Shown here: positions 23,901 through 37,637 of the stretch, piece after piece | Position numbering within the stretch: the first letter of the stretch is position 1 | How the letters are laid out: every line of letters begins with the position of its first letter | From: Sclerotiophoma versabilis | Taxonomy: Eukaryota; Ascomycota; Dothideomycetes; Pleosporales; Didymellaceae | Direction: 5' to 3' | DNA: 64,000 bases | Assembly (NCBI GenBank): GCA_012274445.1 | Contig: JAAROD010000080.1 | Span: 62,001-126,000, forward strand | The notes under the pieces: generated by a model | What the model was told of the DNA's origin: nothing | Seen by the model: the letters and a program-made list of their open reading frames with translations, nothing else | Databases searched by the model: none | Position numbers and translations under genes: made by a program

Positions 23901-26273
23901 GGCTAGAGCTTCTTAGGTAATTTTTAGCTACTTCCTATCTTAATAAATTTAGTAATAATCTTCTAGCCTCTTCTTTTAGTAGCTCTATTTAGCTTATATA
24001 TATATAGTAGAACCTATTTAATATTAATTTCTACTTTAAGTGCCTAGTATTTATATAAGAAGCTCTCTTACTATAGTAAGGTAGTAGTATTATTATTCTA
24101 GCTTATTTTATAGATATAGAGCTTATACTAGGTAGCTACCTAGCTTAAGAAGTTAGTTAGGATATATAAAATCTTAATCTAAGTTTTTTCTTATAGTGTA
24201 TATATAAAGAGCTTCTTCCTATAGTACTTCTTAATTAAAAGTATCTATAGTTTACTACTTCTACCTAGAGGTATATTAAATAGGTCCTATCTAATTTTCT
24301 AGAATTACTAAGTAGGCTTCTTATAAGGTCTGTGTAAAATAACCTACTTAGTATATATAGTTATATATACCTTATTATTCTTTTAGAGTATTCTACTTAT
24401 ATATATACTGTATACGTGCTGTATAAGTACTTAAAGAGCTTCTAGGCCTAGATAGCTAGCTTAGGCGTGCTATAGCTACTTAATTAAGCTTCTAGAATAT
24501 AAGTTATATAAGTATTTTATTATTACTATATTTAATAGGCTTAGAAAGTAGTATAATAGTAGCTTATATCTAAAGAAAGTAAGGTTATAAGCGCGCTGTA
24601 GGTTAGCACACATAATACTTCTATTTAGATTTTTAGTATAACCTACTTAGAGAGTACTATTAAGGCCTAGGTACTATACCTCTTTTTCCTATAATTAAGC
24701 TTCTAAGATTATATTAATATAGAATTCTTCTACTATAATAATATTCTAAAGAAGTAGGTTCTCTATATTTAGGCTGCGCCTTTTATAGAAAGTATTCTTA
24801 AATAAATAAGCTTCTTAGCCTATAATAAAGAATACTTAGGTACTTACTTCTACTATATCTATTAAGGTAGCTAGTATAAAGGTGCTAGGTATAAGCCTAT
24901 CTATACTATTAACTAAGTAAGTAGCAGCTTTATTATCTAATATTATACTTTCTAATAGAGAATAGGTATTAAAGTCTATAAGGTTATAGACCTCTAGCTT
25001 TTTCTCTACCTCTAAGTTTATTAGAAGTTTTATTATTATCTTTAGGTTAATAAGAGCTGCTTAGACATTGCCTAGGAACGTAGCTTTAGGTACTTAGCTT
25101 ATAGGTTAAGGCGTGCTGCCTACTATAATAGTGTAAAGAGCTTATAAGTACTAGCTAAGTTACTTAATTAACTTCTTTAGGTTCTTAAAGTTATTAGAGT
25201 TAAGCTTCTTAAGTATATTCTAGCAGCGTAATTCTTTAAGATAGTAAGAAGGTATAGATAAGCTTCTTACTATAGTCTTTAGTGCTTAGTATTTAGTTAC
25301 CTTTTACCTATAGGTGTTCTCTTTCTTCTTATAGAGGTATTTATAGCTGTTATCTATAGCTAGGTAGCTAGAGTTACTAGTAGGAGCACTTTAGGTAATA
25401 TCTAAGTAGTTACTAAAGGTAGTAAACACACTAGAGGTATTCTTCTCTACTCTTATTATATACTTATTTATTAGGCTACTAAAGACTCTGCTTACTTAGT
25501 CTAAAGTAAGCGTTTTAAGCCCTAGGATAGTATCTAAGATAATCCTTTAGTATATAGTATAGGTCTATTTAAAGGTAATCTTATAGCTTAATATATTTAA
25601 GAAGTCTTAGATAGTAAGCACTTTATTAACCTCTATAAGCTTATAAGCCTTAGCTTTTATATAGAGGTATAACTACTTCTAGTACTAGTCTTATAGAGTA
25701 GCTTATTTCTATTTAGTAGCTCTAAGATAAGCTCTATACTTAGCTTATACCTAGTTCTAGGTACTAAGTAAGGTAGAAGTAAGTATTAAAGTTATACTTT
25801 AGTTAAAGATTATAAGTACTAATTCTATTTATTCTTAGGTATAAACAGCGCGCAGTAGATTAGGTTAGGTTATTACCTAGTAAAACACTATAATAATAGA
25901 GGTTAATAATAAGTAGTATAGAGTAGACTATCTAGCTTAAGAGTTAGGTTAAGATTCTAAAGATAAACTTAATTAATAAGGTTAAATATAAACTATAAGA
26001 GTTATATTCCTACTTACTATATACTTATAGTATCTTATAGTATAGTATAGTTTTCTACTAAGTTCTATAGAAGGCCTTATAGTATCTATAGAATACTATA
26101 GAAATTATAGAATATTAAATAATATTATCTTATTATATCTTATACTTCTAACTCTAGAGTCTATATAGAGTTTATAAGACATTATACAACTTAAGGTCTA
26201 GTGTCTACTAATTTAGGGCCTACTATTAGTAATAAGTTATTATCTCTACGTGCTATTCTCTAAGATTATAATA
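21000..26273 (-). mobile_element. RIP-killed Ty1/copia element
   Basis: Minus strand: a 490-bp LTR (25784-26273), then gag-like sequence, integrase and reverse transcriptase in copia order. The RT core reads LLFYIDNILIAYYRDN at about 22120-22073, a RIP-altered YVDD box, followed by FLRV of the copia FLGV motif. The left limit and a 3' LTR are not found. Every frame is full of stops. Confidence 0.7.
25784..26273 (-). repeat. RIP-mutated 490-bp LTR of copia element
   Basis: Read on the minus strand it starts TATTATAATC and ends AACTTTAATA. It aligns base for base, allowing C-to-T and G-to-A changes, with the intact gypsy LTR at 38316-38816. Copies of exactly the same length lie at 52475-52964 and 60990-61479. 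Confidence 0.75.
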
Positions 26274-27899
26274 GTAAGCTTCTACCTTAGAGCTTAAATA
26301 AGCGTTTATAGGGTTATAGTGTTACTTAAAACAAGCTATACTATTACTAGTAATATAATTAATAGAGATACTATTATATTAACCTAGTTCTATAGCTTTT
26401 AAAGGTACTTAGCTCTAGCAGCCTACTTACTTAATTTAATCTTATACCTAGTAAGCTTTTAGTTATATATTTTAGTACTTTATAGAATTAGAGTGCTATA
26501 AGGCGTGTAAGGTTTATTTAGCTAAGTTAATTAACTTTAGATAGATAGTATAGGTAGACGCTTATTAAGTATTAAGCTACCTACTAAGTATTTAGAAGAT
26601 CTAAAGTCTACTTCTAAGCTACCTAGTAGTAGCTAAGGAGCTTTCTTATATATACCTAGAGTATCTAGTATATCTAGGTTAACTAGATTCTATATATTAC
26701 GCAGCTTAGTATACTATATAAGCTAGATATACTAGTTAGGCTAGTTAGTTTAAGACTTTAGTTAGAAGGTACTCTTAGAGATAGTTAATTAAGCTTATAA
26801 GCTATAGCTAACTAGCTTACCTATAGTAGTAAATTATTATTACTAAGAATTAAGGTTTAATTAAAGTAGTTAAGCTATATCTAATAAGCTCTATTTAGCT
26901 AAGTATATAGAGAGATCTACTGCTCTTAGAAAGCTAGGCTTATAACTATAATTAAGCTTAAAGAACTATACTTAGGTAATTAATAGTATTTAATTAGTAC
27001 CTATCTAAGATTAGATAAAAGCTATCTATTATATATATAGGAAATTTGTGTAGGTTATATAACCTATTTAAAGTAAGCTTCTGCTTACTGTTAAAGTTAC
27101 TTACTGCTATTATACTAATATAATAAGCTTCTAGTTAGCTCTAGAGCAGCTTATAGCTAATTCTCTAGGCTAATTAATCTCTATACAACTAACTAAGTAG
27201 CTTAATTACGTAATATCTATATATTTAGACGTTTAACCTAAAGCTATAAGAAGTAGGCTTAGATATAGTAAGCTATGCTTAGAAGATTAACTATCTTAAA
27301 AATAGTTTAAATATTAAGCTGTTAAGAGCCTAAGCTAGATATTAACTACCTAGACTTAAGACGTAGAAATAGTTTATACAGTATACTAGAATAAACTAGA
27401 AGAACCTTAAGGCTATAGATAAGATTATAGGTAACAGCTACTCTACTTAGAAATATAATAGCTCTAGTTCCTAGAAAAATCTATATAGAAATAGTAATAA
27501 AATAGACTAGTACCTTATAGTAGGCGCTTACTAGCTCTATATAAGAAAGAGAGAATACTAGAGAATAGATAAAGAAATCTAGAGAAGAAGAGCTATAGGA
27601 GCCTATCTTAAGTATAGTAATAAAGGCTATATAGTACGTAATTATAAAAGAAACACTCTATCTAAATTACCTACTTATATAAGTAAATAAAAGCTAACCT
27701 TAAGAACCTCTAAAGTAGTAGCTATATAACTAGCTAAAGAACCCTTATTATTAGAAGATAAGAGAAAAGAATAGGTCTAGCTAAAAGTTATATGCTAAGG
27801 CCTCTTTAATAAGTTCCTAAGCCTATATATTTAATATATTTACTACTTTATTAACTAGCTATAACTAAACTAATATTAATTTATATAGTTATTAACTCT

Positions 27900-30800
27900 A
27901 CTATACTAGCTACTACTATAGTTAATAATAGTTAATATACCTATTACCTAGTAAATAAATAATTTATATAGAAGATAAACTTACTATGTATTCTTATTAT
28001 ACCTATAACTATAGAAGAAGTTAATAGTTAAAAAAGCACTATTAATACTATTACTAAGTTTACTCCTATATTAGAAGTATATAGTAATACTATATTATAG
28101 TATATATTACCTCTTTAATATATAACTATAATATATTTCTTAGAAATATATAGTTAGAAGATATTAGTAGTATAATTAGTACTAAAGATAAGCTTTTATT
28201 TATAAAATAGTATAATATTACTATATAAAGTACTAAGGTACTTACTCTACTAGACTACTACCTAGTATTAGTAGTAGCCTTTTAATACTATATATAGGAG
28301 AGCTATAAAAAGAACTTAGAAATTTAAGTCTTTATAGCTAGATTAAAGAATATCTATAAGGCTTTAAAACTAAAGACCTAGATAAATATATATAAGGTTA
28401 AAGTAGTACTACTTATATAATTCCAGTTATATATTAATTTATTTATACTAAAAGAAGGTAATAAACTACTCTTCTACTATAGCTTAATAGTAGATTATAT
28501 AATTAAGCTAAATAAAGTAGATAATAAAACCTTAGAAGTTCTATATAGTTCTTTCTATACTATATCTTAAGATAAGCTCTTAGTCTTATACTATATATTA
28601 CTAGATTTGTTAGAAAAAGAATTTATTAGAGCTAGTAACTATTTAGCTATATTACCTATACTATTTCTATAGAAGCTAGAAAGTAGATTATAGTTCTATA
28701 TAAACTATAGAGTACTAAATACTTAAACTAAGAAGAATTAGTATTTTCTTCTTCTAATTAAGAAGACTCTAAATATAATTAGATAAGCTACCTAGTATAC
28801 TAAACTAGATATTACTACTACCTTTTATAAGATTAGAATAGTAGAAGAGTAAGAATAGATAACTACTTTCTATACACGATTTAGATTATATAAATAGCTA
28901 GTAATACCTTTTAGATTAGCTAATACTTATAGTACCTTCTAGAGGTATATTAACTAGGCTCTAAGAGAGTTTCTAGATAGTTTTACCTTAGTATATATAG
29001 ATAATATATTAATTTTTACTAAGAGTTCTTTATAGAAGTACTATAAGTATATATAATAAGTAATTAAATATTTATAAAAAGCTTAGCTAAATAGAGAACT
29101 TAGTTAATATAAATTTAATATATAGTATATAAACTACCTAGTATTTATTCTAGAAGTAGAGAAGAGTATATTAATAGACTTTAAGAAAGTATAAGCTATT
29201 AAGAAATAGTAAGTACCTACTATAGTTAAAGGTATATAAGAGTTCTTTAGGTTTATAAACTTCTATTAGAAGTTTATTAAAGACTTTACTATACTATTAG
29301 AACTACTTATATAACTTACTAAGAAGAATCTTCTTTTTAGATAGATAAAGAAATAAAATTATACTTTCTAGGCTCTAAAAGAAGCCTTTCTATTAAATAA
29401 GGTTCTTACTACTCTTAACTCTAAGTAGAGAGCTAAAGTAGAATATAATTCTTCTAGCTTTACTATAGAAGCTACTCTTTTATAAGAAGATACATCTAAT
29501 AACCTTTATATAGTAGTATACCTCTCTTAGAAATTTCTACCTTATAAAGTAAACTACTCTTTCTATAATAAAAGACTTCTTATAGTAATATTCTACTTAT
29601 AGAAATAGAATACTAAACTATAAAGTATATAGAAGTTTAAAGTTATTACTAACTATAATAACCTAGAATACTTTATAAAGAAATAGAAGCTTACTAAAAA
29701 ATATATATTATAGGCTTAGATTATGTTATAGTTTAGTAATATAAAGATATAATATTAATCTAGTAATAATAATATATAAGTTGATACTTTCTTAAGAATA
29801 GATTAATATATACTAAAAAAAGAGAATAATAAAAAACTTACTAGTAGAGAGTTTATAATACTTATTCTATCTAATTAATAAAACCTAACGTACGCTGCAC
29901 CTATATAGACAGTAATACTTATACTAGAAAGCTCTATTCTACTAAATTACCTACCTTAACTACTATTCTTAGATATTCTAATAACCTAGCACTAGAACTA
30001 AGTAGTAGAATAAGATAAAACTTACTAAGGTATATAATAGGCTATATTAAGTAGTATAAGGTCTCTTAATATAATTATAAAGAAGCTTATAGTCTTCTAA
30101 GGTAACTATATAGTAATAGATAATAATAAGCTTTAATAAAGAAACTAGATATATATACTAAAAAGTAAGCTAATCTATATAGAGATTATATAGTAAGTAT
30201 ACCTTACTATCTAAATAGAATACTCTAGAAGAGAAGAAATATACTATATAATTATAAGAATATAGTACTAGCTAGACTTAAGTAAAGATAACTACTATTT
30301 TATATAGAATTATAATATCTACTAATAAAGTAACTCTTAGAAAGTTTAAAAATAAAGCTACTTATAACTATTACTAGTACTAAGCTATATATAGTAAGAC
30401 CTTACTATTAACTTTATAATAGGTCTTTTACTCTTTTTAAGCTATATAAACCGTATAGTTATAAAAGACTAACTAAGTAAGAGTATAATTTTAGTTTTTT
30501 TAAAGAAGATTAAACTAAATAATATTACCTAGATATTTATATAAGAAGTATACTAGTTATATAGACTTCTAAGATCTATTATATTAGATAGAGGTACTTA
30601 ATTTATTAATAAACTCTAAAGAAGAGTATAAAAGACTTCTAGGTATATAATAGAACCTTTTTACTATATTCTAACTATAAATAAATAGACTTACTAAGAG
30701 AAGTAATAGTAATATTAAAGTAGTAGTATATATATATATAAACTAAGTATAAGATAACTAGGCTATACTTACTCTAATACTAGAACTAATACTTAATACT

Positions 30801-31500
30801 TATATAAGCTTAATAACTAAAGTCTTACTTTTCTTTCTTTAATATAGGTTTAAGAATATACTATCCTCTCTAAACTTACTAGATAACGTAGTAAAAGGTA
30901 ACCTAATTAATTATATAATAGATCTAAAGAAGTAGGCTAAAATAATTTTATAGACCTTATACTAAGTAGTAGACTAGGTAATTTTAGTAATAATATACTT
31001 TTAATAATAATAAGAAGCTTAAGGTAACTATATAAGATAACTAGTACCTAAATACTAAGTTAGAAACTAGGTTTAGCTAAACCTAAAGAATATTTAGACT
31101 AATAAACCTAGTAAAAAGCTAAATTAGAAAAATAGGAAGTTCTAAGTAGCCTGTATATAAGACTCTTACTAGGTTAAACTTAATATTCTATAGTAGACTA
31201 AGTTCTACTATATTAATTTACTATAACCTACTATAACTAATCTACTACTCTTATAATATAAAAATTATATACTAGAAGTAGTTATTATATAAGATAAAGA
31301 CTAAGAGAAATACCTAAAATACTTTATTAAAAGTATTATTAATAAATATATATAGAATAATTAGCTATAATATTAAGTTAAGTAGGTAGGCTATAAAGCT
31401 CTAACTTAGAAGCTAAAAGCTAATATTATTAATACTAAAGGCTATAGAATTTAGATAGCTTATATAAGAAATATATAGCTACTTATAGAAAGACTAGCTA
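27900..31500 (+). mobile_element. RIP-killed Ty3/gypsy chromovirus pol
   Basis: Plus-strand reverse transcriptase motif TLVYIDNILIFT at about 28987 (ancestral VYLDDILIF), RNase H and integrase remnants, then a chromodomain-like string YxVKxVGYKAL near 31370. Order RT before integrase and a terminal chromodomain mark a chromovirus. Many stops, all of the kind RIP creates. LTRs were not assigned. Confidence 0.65.
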
Positions 31501-33888
31501 GAAACTAAAAGAAGAACCTTACCTATATTATAAATAGAAACTATATAGAAGCACTATATATACTACTAAAAGCCTACTTAGTATTACTAAAGTATCTCTT
31601 CTCTATAGAGGCTATAATAGCCTATCTACTAGAATAACTAGAGGTACTAGAAGTACTATTAGTAAACTTAGAAGAAGTACTTATATAAAAGTTAGTAAAG
31701 TAGTAATAAGTACTACTATTACTCTATATATAGTTAGAGTAAGCTCTATTTAACTACCTAATAATAGATATATAGCTAAGAAAAGCTATAAATATCTTCT
31801 TACCTTAAATAGTAGTAGTATAGTTATTAGTATAACTAGTAAGGTTAATAGTACTATAGAAGTAGATAATAAAGGCCTTAAAGTAGAAGAGGTACTAAGT
31901 AAGTAGCTAATAAGTATAAATAGTTATATAAGCAATAATAGAAGAGTAATTATAAACTCTAGAACTTAAAATAGTATTATATATAGACTAGTTATAAGAG
32001 TAGAAAAAGTAGTTAGTAATATAATAGATATTAATCTATATAGAATATTAGTAAAGAAAAAAACTATAAAAGAGAAGAGTACTATATAGAAGTAAATATA
32101 AGAACCTAGTAGAGCTTATTAGTAATAGCCTTATCTATAATATACTATATTATATAATACTAGTTAAAGTTAGTAGAACCTTAAGAAATATTAATATTAG
32201 CTAGAATAATACTTCTAGTAGTTATATAAGTAATAAGCTAGTAAGTAATATTAATAAAGTAGTTAAAGGTAGTAGAGTAAGTGCTGTTTACAGAGCTACT
32301 AGTAGAACCTTAAAGATAGTTAAGGCTACTACCTAGCTAGCTACTAGGACCCTATATACTATAAGCAGAAGCAGATATAATAATATATAGAAGTAAAATA
32401 TTATTAAAGAAAAAGACTTCTAGAAAAGTATATAAAACCTATAGAGTAATTAATAAGTTAAGTATAAGGTAAAGAAAAAGAAAAGCTTTTAGAAAAGAGT
32501 TTATATAGTTTATATAAAGAACTTAAACCTATATACCTCTACTAAGGCTATAAAGGTCTTAAGGTAAAGTTAATAGACTAATAGTTACTATATAGAAGAG
32601 TAATTATAAGTTAAGTTATAAGATTAGGTAATATAACTAATTAGAACTACTACTAGTACTAGAGCTATATATAAACAGACTATAATTAGCTAGTACTATA
32701 TAAGTATAAGTAAAGAAGTATATATATAATAAGATTATAGCTCTATAGTAAAACTTAGATTACCTAACTTAGATACTATACCTTATTTTAAGAATAGTAG
32801 CCTATAAGTAACTATTTTACTATTATATAACTGCTCTAAGTTTATATATAAGTAAATATATAAAAGTAAAAAAAAGAAGTATTATAATAGGCTAAGCCTT
32901 AAGTATATAAGACTATACACTAAATCTATATATATAATTATAGAGTATAGCTTAGTATCTTACTATATCTTATATAAGAAAAGATAATTATATTATTCTT
33001 TTTTATCTTTTTACTTTTATAGTATAGAATAAATATATACTTATTAAAAGGCTACTTTAACTCTTAATAAGTAGTTTATAATACTAGCTACTCTATATTA
33101 CTTTATACCTTAGTATAATATTATACTAGGTATAGTAAATACTCTTACCTATACTAAGTACTTAATACTAACTACCTACTACCTTATATACTATAACTAT
33201 ACTATAATATAGCCTATACTAAGTAAAATATCTACCTAAAGCTACTACTATATAAGCTACTTACTACTAAGGCTACTTATAAGTCTATAGGTAGTAAAAC
33301 TATACTTAAGCTAAAGTACTACTATAAAGCTAGTAGTAAGTTATTATATATAATTATTATATATAAATAATAATACTTCTTAGTTATTACTCTATAAGAG
33401 ATTTAATAATACTAGTATAGTTTTAAGCTTCTTATTTATAAGCTACTATTTACTTATCTAGTTTAAAAGCTTCTTACTTAAGTTTAAAACTCTTTTCTAA
33501 ATAGGCTTTACTATTCTATTTCTAACTATGTTTATTATATCTAGGCTACTACTTTAGAGGCTTTATAGAATATAGTTAAGGCTTTTATTATTAGATATAT
33601 AGAAGGTATAGAATTAACCTAAAGTTATAAATATATACTAATAGTTTTAGACTATAATATTAATATTATCTATACTAAAAGAGTTACTATTTAGTAGAAG
33701 TACTTATTTTTAGCTCTATACTACTATAAGAGATTTAGTATATAGAGTATATAGATAAGTAGTAAATAAATACCTAGGTATAATACTAGTAAATAAACTA
33801 TTTAGATATATCTAAATAATATATATACTATTATAACTTTCTATAATAATTAGAGTTTATCTTAAGTATATTTTTTTAAATTAAGATA

Positions 33889-34157
33889 TATAATAAAGCT
33901 TAAAGGACTATACTTAGGTAATTAATAGTATTTAATTAGTGTCTATCTAAGATTAGACAAAAGCTGTCTGTTATATACATAGGAAATCCGTGTAGGTTAC
34001 GTAACCTATCTAAAGCAAGCTCCTACTTAGTGTTAGGGTTGCTTATTACTGTTATGCTAACATAACAAGCTTCTAGTTAGCTCTAGAGCGGCTTGTAGCC
34101 GATTCTCTAGGCTAATTAATCCCTACACAACTAACTAAGCAGCTTAATTACGCGATA
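33889..34157. repeat. Solo LTR (269-bp family) with target duplication
   Basis: Same 269-bp length and sequence as the repeats at 19136 and 26947 but far less RIP-mutated. It is flanked by AGATA at 33884-33888 and 34158-34162. The homologous inverted segment near 60540 lacks it and reads straight through the site, so insertion is directly supported. Confidence 0.8.
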
Positions 34158-35339
34158 AGATATAATAACTAAGCTTATATAACCTCTACCTATACTAGTA
34201 CTACTTCTACTTAACCTATACCTATACTAGAAGTACTTTAACCTAACCTATACCTGCTTAGTAGCTACTAGTATAGGTAGAGATTAGAGTTAGGTAGAGA
34301 TAGGTTATATAACCTACCTAACCCCTACTTAACGTCTACCTATTTACTAGCCTACTAATACTAGCCTAGTATATATAGAGTAATATATTCTATAGGCTAG
34401 GCTATTAGTACCTATTATAGGCTAGAGTGCTGTTAGGTTATTCTAGTATAAGAATAGTAGGCTATTACTTATACTTATATCTTTACTTTCTAAAGTAGAT
34501 AGGTCTGTATAGATAGTTAGTTATAGGTACTTACTATTAGTAGATATTTTTACTAGGTTAAGGCTCTTATAACCTATAGCTGCCTACCTTAGTCTCTTTT
34601 CTTTACTAGTAGTAGATAGAAATATCTAAGAGGGTATTTATTATTATAATAGAAACTATACTATTCTATTTCTCTTATACGTACCTTTAAAAAGAAGAGT
34701 AAAGAAGTATAGCCTCTTAGGGGGCCTCTAAAGAAGTAGCCTAACGTTATAGTATTATCTAGTTAAGAGACCCTTTAACTATTATATAGATATGCTAATA
34801 TACTACTTTACCTACTTAGTAGATTACCTTTAGTTTATTCTTTATAGGCTTAATTAGGTATTTATTAACCTAGTAAGGCACTATAGAGTAGTTAGAGTAA
34901 CTAGCTAGGTATAGCTATAATAATTAGCATAATTAGCTTTATAGAGATAGTTATCTCTATACTATTCTTAGTATCTATTAGTATAGTCTATATAGTGTAT
35001 ATAGTAGGCTACTTAGGTATAGCACGCAGTGTTATAGTAGCTTTAGCAGCCTAGGTTGTTTTACTATATAGTAAGGTATTTATTAATTATTTTAAACAGC
35101 TTACTAGTGCTAAAAAGCTAGAATAAGCAAACTAGCTTCTTATATAAGATAATCTATATAGTAAGGCTATATTAGTTAGCTCTATACTATAAGGTTCTAT
35201 AGCTAACTAGCTACTTACCTATTTGTAAGTAGACTTCTTCTTCTATTAGCTAGGTTATAGTAGGCACTTCTTTCTCTTCTAGAGTCTAGAACAAGCTAGG
35301 TACGCCCTGTAATGCATAGTTAATCTATTATCCTAGAGT

Positions 35340-36070
35340 TCTAACTACCTTACTATCTAGAGCTCTTAGCAGACGTTTTTGGTTTTCTCAGGTTATAAGT
35401 TGGTCCTAGATTGTCTTATTAGCTAGGGTAATTGCCCAGCCAGTGTTAATTAGTAATGCAGTAGGAACATCCTTTAGGGTAATTCCTTCTATACTCTTGC
35501 ATACTGCCTGCCTTACTATAAAGGGGGATAGTTGTTGGATTTGCATTGCTGGGTTGGAGATTACAATAAAGACCTGTAGGTCCTCTTTTGCCTTAGGCGG
35601 CTAGCTAGGTCTGAGTCTAGCAGAATTCTAGGGTAAGCTGCCATCCCTGTCTTTTTGCACTGAGATTTGGGGGTCTCTAGCTACGTCTGCCCAGGAGCGG
35701 TGTCCGGAGTCTTAGCTGCTAGGGTTGCTGTAGCAGGTGTTGCTGCTCTGGCGGGAGCTAAGGGGGGAGTTGCTTAGGGAGAGGGAGGTCAGCGCCTGAA
35801 TAACTTTCTGCTGCAGCTCCTCTGCGATCCCAGCTTCTTCAGGGTTAGCATAGCCCCCTGCGTATTGATCTACAGCTGCTGCAAAGGTAGTAGTGATGGT
35901 GTTCCACAGCTAGGTAATCTTTTCAGTCTCAGTGATGTGGCGTTGAATAGCATCAGAGACTCGTGGTCTGTGATGATAGCTATTGTGGATGGCTCTACAG
36001 CTTCATTTTCTAGTATTCTGTTAGGTGCGTCAATCGTTCGGCACACGCATGGACACGGTACGTTATCCAC
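35340..36070 (-). pseudogene. Degenerate retroelement ORF1 (probably LINE)
   Basis: One minus-strand frame, broken by several TAG/TGA stops, reads TFAAAVDQYAGGYANPEEAG, then SWADVARDP, then LQVFIVISNPAMQIQQLSPF and GITLKDVPTALLINTGWAIT. A SWADVA-type linker followed by such a domain resembles ORF1 of fungal Tad-like LINEs, but I recognise it only loosely. It ends 26 bp from the stop codon of the hydrolase at 36096. Confidence 0.45.
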
Positions 36071-36095
36071 ATACTTAATACATCTATTTATATCT

Positions 36096-37440
36096 TTAGT
36101 ACTGAGGCTTAAATGACAATGTTTGTAAAACTGCCGCTGGATCAGCCTTTATTTCAAACACATCAAGCAGCCACTTGATAGACGCATAATAGCTTAGCGT
36201 TCCGCCCATGTGCATAGCGCCAGTTTCAAAACGCGCCTCTTTAGGTGCGCCATGCTGCAGCGCAAGATAATAATCGTCGATAGGAAATACCTCATCGTCT
36301 GTCCCGTTGACTAAGAGCAGGCGTGCGCAATCAGGTTTGTCAAGGGTGCCGTCCTTAAGCAGCGAGAACTTGTCAGAGCCCTCCCGTTTGAAGGCTTCAA
36401 CATCGTCTCCATAACCAAACTTGTCAGCTAATGCACCTGCCAAGTCAATTGGATACTCAAGATGGTTTATGTTGTTGAGCCATTCTAGGTCAAACATGTG
36501 ATGGCATCCGCCCCCTTGCGCGACAACGCCGGCCAGGTTCGCAGAATGCGTGTGCGCAATCCGGATCCCGTAATAACCACCTGTGCTGTATGACCATGCT
36601 CCAATATTCTTCTTATCAAGGCTGTTCTGCTGGGCGATCCAGTCGAAAAGGCTTGAATACAGACGATCTGGGGCTGTGGGGTCCGAACGTGAGGCAGGAC
36701 AGTCGCCAGTCCCTGGGACTTCGATGGCTAGGGTAGCGATGCCTACTTGACGGAAACCTTCCATAAAAACGGCTGCCTCAGTTCGATAGGCGTCCAGGCC
36801 TGTAATAAGAATAACACAGGGAACAGGGTTATCCTCGCTCGCTCCATCAGGGAGCAGGTAGTATACTGGAATCGTGCTGCCCTCGTCGGGCAAGCGATGC
36901 GTGTGCAGAAAGTTGACTTCCTGGATAGGATGCGGCCGCAGAGTGAGCCCCTTAAGACAGCACTCCTTGCCTAAGCGCCACGCCTCTCTTTGCGCATCAC
37001 TACGTGGTATAGGAAAGCGCGCAATACGGTATACAGCACTAGCTCTGAGATAATACTCGCTTGCTTTCTCAATCTCGCCCTTTGCATCTGCCTCTTTTGC
37101 TACATTAAGTAGCTTTTTGGCTTGCGGGAAATGTGCTGTCGCGTACTCGTCGCGGTCGTATGGTGGTTTAAAGTTGCGCTTCACCAGGTCCTGAACTATC
37201 GGTTCAAAATCCTTGGCTGTACTAAACATGAAGGGATACGCTCCAACTTCAGCCTGGCAATAATATGAGCGCTGGGATAACGGCCATGCTGATGTTTGGA
37301 GTGCATGGTGGAATTGAGTATCAGGTGCAACTTACAGGTTTTTTCCACTTCGTCTCCCACAGCTGCTTGTAACTCTCATGATGCACAGCTGACTCTTTCA
37401 GCTTCTCTTGGATAAAGTAATGTCCATTTGGTGCTGCCAT
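36096..37440 (-). CDS. Ayg1-like alpha/beta hydrolase
   Basis: Two exons, 37440-37336 and 37253-36096, with an 82-nt intron (GTAAGT...CAG, phase 0), give 420 residues, close to the roughly 400 of Ayg1/FrsA-type fungal hydrolases. The N-terminal cap domain is followed by the catalytic fold. Nucleophile S258 lies in WSYSTGG (an S-x-S-x-G form of the elbow), the acid D354 or D355 in VNGTDDEVFP, and H383 in GAMHMGG. Aspergillus Ayg1 shortens the heptaketide melanin precursor by hydrolytic chain cleavage; relatives occur in several polyketide clusters. No polyketide synthase is nearby, so this is an orphan or the cluster edge. The frame is intact although RIP-killed DNA flanks it on both sides. 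Confidence 0.85.
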
Positions 37441-37637
37441 AGCTTCTTGTATGCTTTGATTTCTTGATTTGTAGTCGAAAGTTAATTTTTCGGCCGAAGT
37501 GTATATGATGGAAGTTTTCATCCACGTGGAACAAGAGGAGCTTATGTACTTTTTGACTTGAGAAAGCTCCTCTAGGCTGTTTGATTGTGTTGTTACCAAG
37601 TCACGTGACGTATGCGATAAATGGTGGCCGAACTTGG

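Larger units (their letters stand above)
19136..27215. mobile_element. RIP-killed LTR element with 269-bp LTRs
   Basis: Two homologous direct repeats of exactly 269 bp (19136-19404 and 26947-27215) bound an 8,080-bp interval. The same 5 bp, TCTAT, flanks it at 19131-19135 and 27216-27220, as expected of a target-site duplication. LTR ends read TATAAT...TA, consistent with TG...CA after RIP. Inside, a minus-strand Ty1/copia element appears to be nested. Ownership of the remaining internal sequence is not resolved. Confidence 0.65.
18641..35350. mobile_element. RIP-killed nested retrotransposon block
   Basis: About 16.7 kb of AT-rich DNA with near-total loss of CA and TG dinucleotides and no open frame of 60 codons on either strand. 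Protein motifs read through TAG/TAA stops identify buried Ty1/copia and Ty3/gypsy elements, entered separately. Positions 34200-35350 are less mutated and include short repeats of TAGGTAGAGGTTAGG type around a TTATATAA centre near 34306. Confidence 0.85.
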
